A stretch of 64,000 nucleotides of DNA from assembly GCA_023150945.1 (NCBI GenBank), contig JAKLJX010000006.1, forward strand, positions 124,001 to 188,000, given 5' to 3'. Below the pieces are notes generated by a model. It saw only the letters and a list, made by a program, of their open reading frames with translations, made no database searches and was not told the origin of the DNA. The DNA is from a bacterium (GTDB lineage Bacteria; Zhuqueibacterota; Zhuqueibacteria; Zhuqueibacterales; Zhuqueibacteraceae). Below are positions 61,464-64,000 of the stretch, piece after piece. Every line of letters begins with the position of its first letter. Positions within the stretch are counted from its first letter, which is position 1. A program made the translations under genes and the position numbers.

Positions 61464-61524
61464 GTAGTAGCTCCTTTGGGAGCCTCGTTTGTGATTGCAG
61501 GCAGGCGCCACAAGGCGCTACTAC
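61464..61524. repeat. 61-bp inverted repeat
   Basis: GTAGTAGC (61464-61471) and GCTACTAC (61517-61524) bound a unit that also holds GGCGCCACAAGGCGC. This TAGTAGCGCC-type sequence resembles short repeats scattered between genes in some genomes. It lies between the NACHT gene and the Omp85 gene. Confidence 0.45.
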
Positions 61525-61606
61525 AAACCTCGTGTCGAGGCGGACTCCAAGCAGCGGATGTTGCGAGCCGTGGAAGACCGATGACTCATGAGTCTCCGTC
61601 CAAAAA

Positions 61607-61689
61607 CACCACCGCCCGGGCGCTTTGTCATGAACGATCCCCGCGGTTATTTGATTTGCACACGCTTCATCGTTGACCGCCCGGGCGGT
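61607..61689 (+). repeat. 83-bp dyad element, copy B
   Basis: Begins CACCACCGCCCGGGCGCTT and ends ACCGCCCGGGCGGT, with core GATTTGCACACGCTTC. Same length as copy A (3545-3627) and matching at both ends and in the core, with a variable stretch between. It lies over the start of the Omp85 gene and contains its likely ATG (61630). Confidence 0.75.
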
Positions 61690-63462
61690 CTCCCCGTTTC
61701 TCGACAGAGACGAACTGCAACTGCCGCTCTCTTGCTGCTTGTTTCTTTCCTGCCTGGCATGTGCCTCTCGCAAACCAAACCCGACAGCGCCGCGGCCGAC
61801 TTGATCATTGTGCGCGATGGCAAGGTCATCCCACTTCACCAAGCCGGCCTCGGCAAGTCCGTGGCGCAAACACCGGCCGGCCTTGCGGAAGTGCAGCGGC
61901 AAGTACTGGAACAGCTTCGGCAGCAACAGTTCTATTTCGCCGGCATCGACAGCATCATCGCGCGCCGCGCGCCGGGCGCCAAGACGGCAGGCCTTCATCT
62001 GTATCTCAGCTCCGGCCCGCGCTTCGAGCTGGCGGCGCAACTGCATGCCGGCGACAGCCTGCGCCGCGAGCCGGAATGGCTGCGCGAATTGCGCGGCCGG
62101 CGTGATGAAACCGAATGGCGCGAGCGCCTGCAAAATATTCTCACCGGTCTGGCGCGCGCCGGCCGGCCGCTGGCGTCTCTGCAGCTCGACTCCGTCACCG
62201 TTGCTCCGTCTCACCAGGCTGCCGAACGCCAGGCGCTGCTGCATTTCAAGCTCGATCCCGGTCCGGCGGTGCGCCTCGATTCGATCGCCGTGCACGGCAA
62301 CAAAGTCACGCGGCCCAACGTGCTGCTGCGCGAGCTGCCGATTCAGCCCGGGGATGAATTCAACCTGGAGAAAGTCGAGAGCATTCCCGGCCGGCTGCTG
62401 CGGTTGGGTTTCCTCAAGGCGGTGGCGCCGCCGCAATTGCGCCGTACCAGCGCCGGCCGCTATCTGCTCGATCTCACCGTGACCGAAGGCAACAGCAATT
62501 TTCTGAATGGCGTGGCCGGCTACAATCCCGGCAGCGGCGGCGAAAAGGGCTTCCTCACCGGTTTGATCGATTTGAAATTCGGCAACCTGCTGGGCACCGG
62601 CCGGCTGGTCAACGCACGCTGGGAAAAACGCAGCCGCGAGACGCAGGAACTCGGGCTGCGCTATCGCGAGCCGTGGGTGGCGGGCTGGCCGCTGCATCTT
62701 GCCGGCGGCTTTCAGCAGTTGATTCAAGACACGCTCTACGTCGAGCGGCGCTGGGAGATGACGGCGGAGATTCCCGCAGGCGGCCGCCTCACGCTCATCG
62801 GCCAGCTTGTGCGCGCAACGGTTTCGCCGGACTCGCTGGCAGCGGTGCAGCTCGGCCTGCCGGAGAGCCGCGTCGCCAGCGTCGTGGCCGGCCTGCGCTA
62901 TGATTCGCGCGATGACTTGATCAATCCCCGCAGCGGCGTCTACTACGCGACTTCCCTCGAAACCGGCCGCAAGCGCGTGGCCGTCAGCGCAGGCCGCCGA
63001 TCGTTTTCCCGCAAAAAACTCACCATCGATTTCGAGTGGCTGCTGCCGGTGCGCTGGTCGCAGGTGCTGAGCCTGGCTTTGCGCGGCCGCGAAGTCACTT
63101 CAGGCGAGCCGTATCTCGCGATTACCGATCAGATTCGATTTGGCGGCGCCACCACGCTGCGCGGTTATCGTGAGGAGCAATTTCGCGGCAGCCGGGTGGC
63201 GTGGAGCAATCTGGAATATCGCTACTTGCTCTCGCGCCAATCCCGCGCGTTCGTGTTTTTGGATGTGGGCTACTACTTCCGCGAGGAACCGGTGGCGGGC
63301 GCGGCGCCGGCGCTGGCCACCAGCGAAGCATTCAAGCGCTCGTACGGACTCGGCGCGCGGGTTGACACACCGCTCGGCATCGTGGGCCTCGACTATGGCC
63401 TGGGAGAGGGGGATGATTTGCTCAACGGCAAAGTGCACGTGAGCCTGGTCAACAGTTTTTGA
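61630..63462 (+). CDS. Omp85-superfamily outer-membrane protein (BamA/TamA-like)
   Basis: 610 residues from the ATG at 61630; an ATG at 61588 is also in frame, and both lie in or beside repeat B. The signal segment is TATAALLLLVSFLPGMCLSQ. A POTRA-like part (about 190-290) has RLDSIAVHGNKVTRPNVLLR and IQPGDEFNLEKVESIPGRLL. The barrel (about 290-610) has the substrate-loop motif GGATTLRGYREEQFRGSRV, equivalent to VRGF in BamA, and ends HVSLVNSF with terminal Phe. Only one or two POTRA domains fit, so it is closer to TamA or a two-partner transporter than to BamA. The UbiA gene follows by 12 nt. Confidence 0.88.
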   Translation: MNDPRGYLICTRFIVDRPGGLPVSRQRRTATAALLLLVSFLPGMCLSQTKPDSAAADLIIVRDGKVIPLHQAGLGKSVAQTPAGLAEVQRQVLEQLRQQQFYFAGIDSIIARRAPGAKTAGLHLYLSSGPRFELAAQLHAGDSLRREPEWLRELRGRRDETEWRERLQNILTGLARAGRPLASLQLDSVTVAPSHQAAERQALLHFKLDPGPAVRLDSIAVHGNKVTRPNVLLRELPIQPGDEFNLEKVESIPGRLLRLGFLKAVAPPQLRRTSAGRYLLDLTVTEGNSNFLNGVAGYNPGSGGEKGFLTGLIDLKFGNLLGTGRLVNARWEKRSRETQELGLRYREPWVAGWPLHLAGGFQQLIQDTLYVERRWEMTAEIPAGGRLTLIGQLVRATVSPDSLAAVQLGLPESRVASVVAGLRYDSRDDLINPRSGVYYATSLETGRKRVAVSAGRRSFSRKKLTIDFEWLLPVRWSQVLSLALRGREVTSGEPYLAITDQIRFGGATTLRGYREEQFRGSRVAWSNLEYRYLLSRQSRAFVFLDVGYYFREEPVAGAAPALATSEAFKRSYGLGARVDTPLGIVGLDYGLGEGDDLLNGKVHVSLVNSF

Positions 63463-63474
63463 GAAGGAAGAAAA

Positions 63475-64000
63475 ATGGCTGATCTCGCCGCTGCGATTCT
63501 GATCACCCGCCCGGCCAATGTGGCAATCGCCGGACTGTCGATTTTGCTGGCGGCGGGGCTGGTGCGGCCCTTCGTTTTCAGCACCAATGTCGTGTGTGCC
63601 ATCCTCGCCGGCATGCTGATCACAGCCGGCGCCAACGTCATCAACGACGTTTATGATCTCGCCATTGACCGCATCAACAAGCCCGGCCGCATCCTGCCGG
63701 CGGGCCGCATGTCATCAGCCCAGGCCAAGCGCTACGCGATATTTCTGTTTGCTTGCGGCGTAATTTTTAGTATATTTGCCAGCCTTTTCGGCGCTGTGAT
63801 TGCGTTCGCGACCAGTCTGCTGCTCATCGCGTACAGCCGCTGGTTCAAGCGCCAGCCCGTGATCGGAAATCTGGCGGTCAGTCTGGCTACTGCGTTGTCA
63901 TTCATCTTTGGCGCGCTTGCCGCCGGGGAGGGGGCAGTGGCGTTAGAGCACGCAAACCTCCCGTTCGGCACTTGGCGGCCAGGAGTTTTTCCTGCCGTGC
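63475..64000 (+). CDS. UbiA-family prenyltransferase, DGGGP-synthase-like, 3' end cut by window edge
   Basis: 175 codons visible from the ATG at 63475 (GAAGGAAG upstream). It starts with a membrane segment, then VINDVYDLAIDRINKPGRIL, the NDxxDxxxD motif; the INKPxRxLPxG tail is typical of digeranylgeranylglyceryl-phosphate synthases and related UbiA enzymes. It differs from the 22502 protein, which has the 4-hydroxybenzoate-type motif. DGGGP synthase joins the second isoprenoid chain in archaeal ether lipids; FCB bacteria with such genes are known. The alternative is a quinone or chlorophyll-type prenyltransferase. The protein partner GGGP synthase is not in the window. Confidence 0.8.
   Translation, partial: MADLAAAILITRPANVAIAGLSILLAAGLVRPFVFSTNVVCAILAGMLITAGANVINDVYDLAIDRINKPGRILPAGRMSSAQAKRYAIFLFACGVIFSIFASLFGAVIAFATSLLLIAYSRWFKRQPVIGNLAVSLATALSFIFGALAAGEGAVALEHANLPFGTWRPGVFPAV

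Noticed and set aside
58163-61606. Complete diversity-generating retroelement in the window
   Set aside because: No reverse transcriptase with a YxDD motif, no Avd-like gene and no second copy of the 61245-61370 sequence were seen; only the target end is present.
1-64000. CRISPR arrays, tRNA or rRNA genes, transposases
   Set aside because: No regularly spaced direct repeats, no rRNA-like stretch, no transposase motif; no tRNA was recognised by eye, though a computed tRNA search would be firmer.

Overview
The window is GC-rich, densely coded bacterial chromosome. It most resembles the Fibrobacteres-Chlorobi-Bacteroidetes (FCB) side of the tree, for example candidate phyla such as KSB1. The evidence is a full-length SprA (the type IX secretion outer-membrane translocon), a short primary sigma factor without region 1.1, paired LptF/LptG permeases, DUF5777 and DUF4390 proteins, and many Gram-negative beta-barrel proteins. 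The phylum is an inference. I found no rRNA, tRNA, CRISPR array, transposase or reverse transcriptase.

Layout. 1-7 kb: a truncated amidohydrolase, a small orphan protein with a strong promoter, two SAM methyltransferases, two B12-binding radical SAM proteins and an EEP-family hydrolase. 7-10 kb: an extracytoplasmic redox cluster (diheme cytochrome c, two CX4CH proteins of which one is fused to a DUF5777 barrel, and a cupredoxin). 10-16 kb: type III polyketide synthase, an overlapping ICMT-like methyltransferase, a GT4-nucleotidyltransferase fusion, and a divergent GT-C glycosyltransferase. 16-21 kb: rpoD and rpsU behind a near-consensus promoter with a long leader, then a histidine kinase next to an orphan peptide-type binding protein. 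21-34 kb is mostly housekeeping: threonine aldolase, UbiA and UbiX, KtrB/KtrA, VanZ, Nnr, a D-2-hydroxyacid dehydrogenase, AcpS, an ECF sigma factor, Ppx/GppA, DUF4390 and an M28/glutaminyl-cyclase-like enzyme. 34-44 kb: sprA, then divergent lptF-lptG. 44-50 kb: a signalling group (CHASE2-Ser/Thr kinase, LysM-FecR protein, FHA protein) followed by nadE and HU. 50-58 kb: an acidic/lysine-rich histone-H1-like protein, an inositol-phosphatase-family enzyme, outer-membrane and NHL proteins, and a 1193-residue SprA-like envelope protein. 58-64 kb: a DUF2281 gene, a DUF4062-NACHT-FGE giant, an Omp85 protein and the start of a DGGGP-synthase-like UbiA.

The most interesting locus is 58.1-61.5 kb. A STAND-type conflict protein (DUF4062 - NACHT - formylglycine-generating-enzyme fold) ends in a segment that looks like the variable repeat of a diversity-generating retroelement (DGR). 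A pyrimidine-rich tract and a GC hairpin of the kind that follow DGR variable repeats lie just downstream. No template repeat or reverse transcriptase lies in the window, so this would be a remote DGR target.

The intergenic spaces also hold several palindromic repeats. One is an 83-bp element bounded by CCGCCCGGGCG arms, present at 3.6 kb and at 61.6 kb. The second copy supplies the probable start codon of the Omp85 gene.
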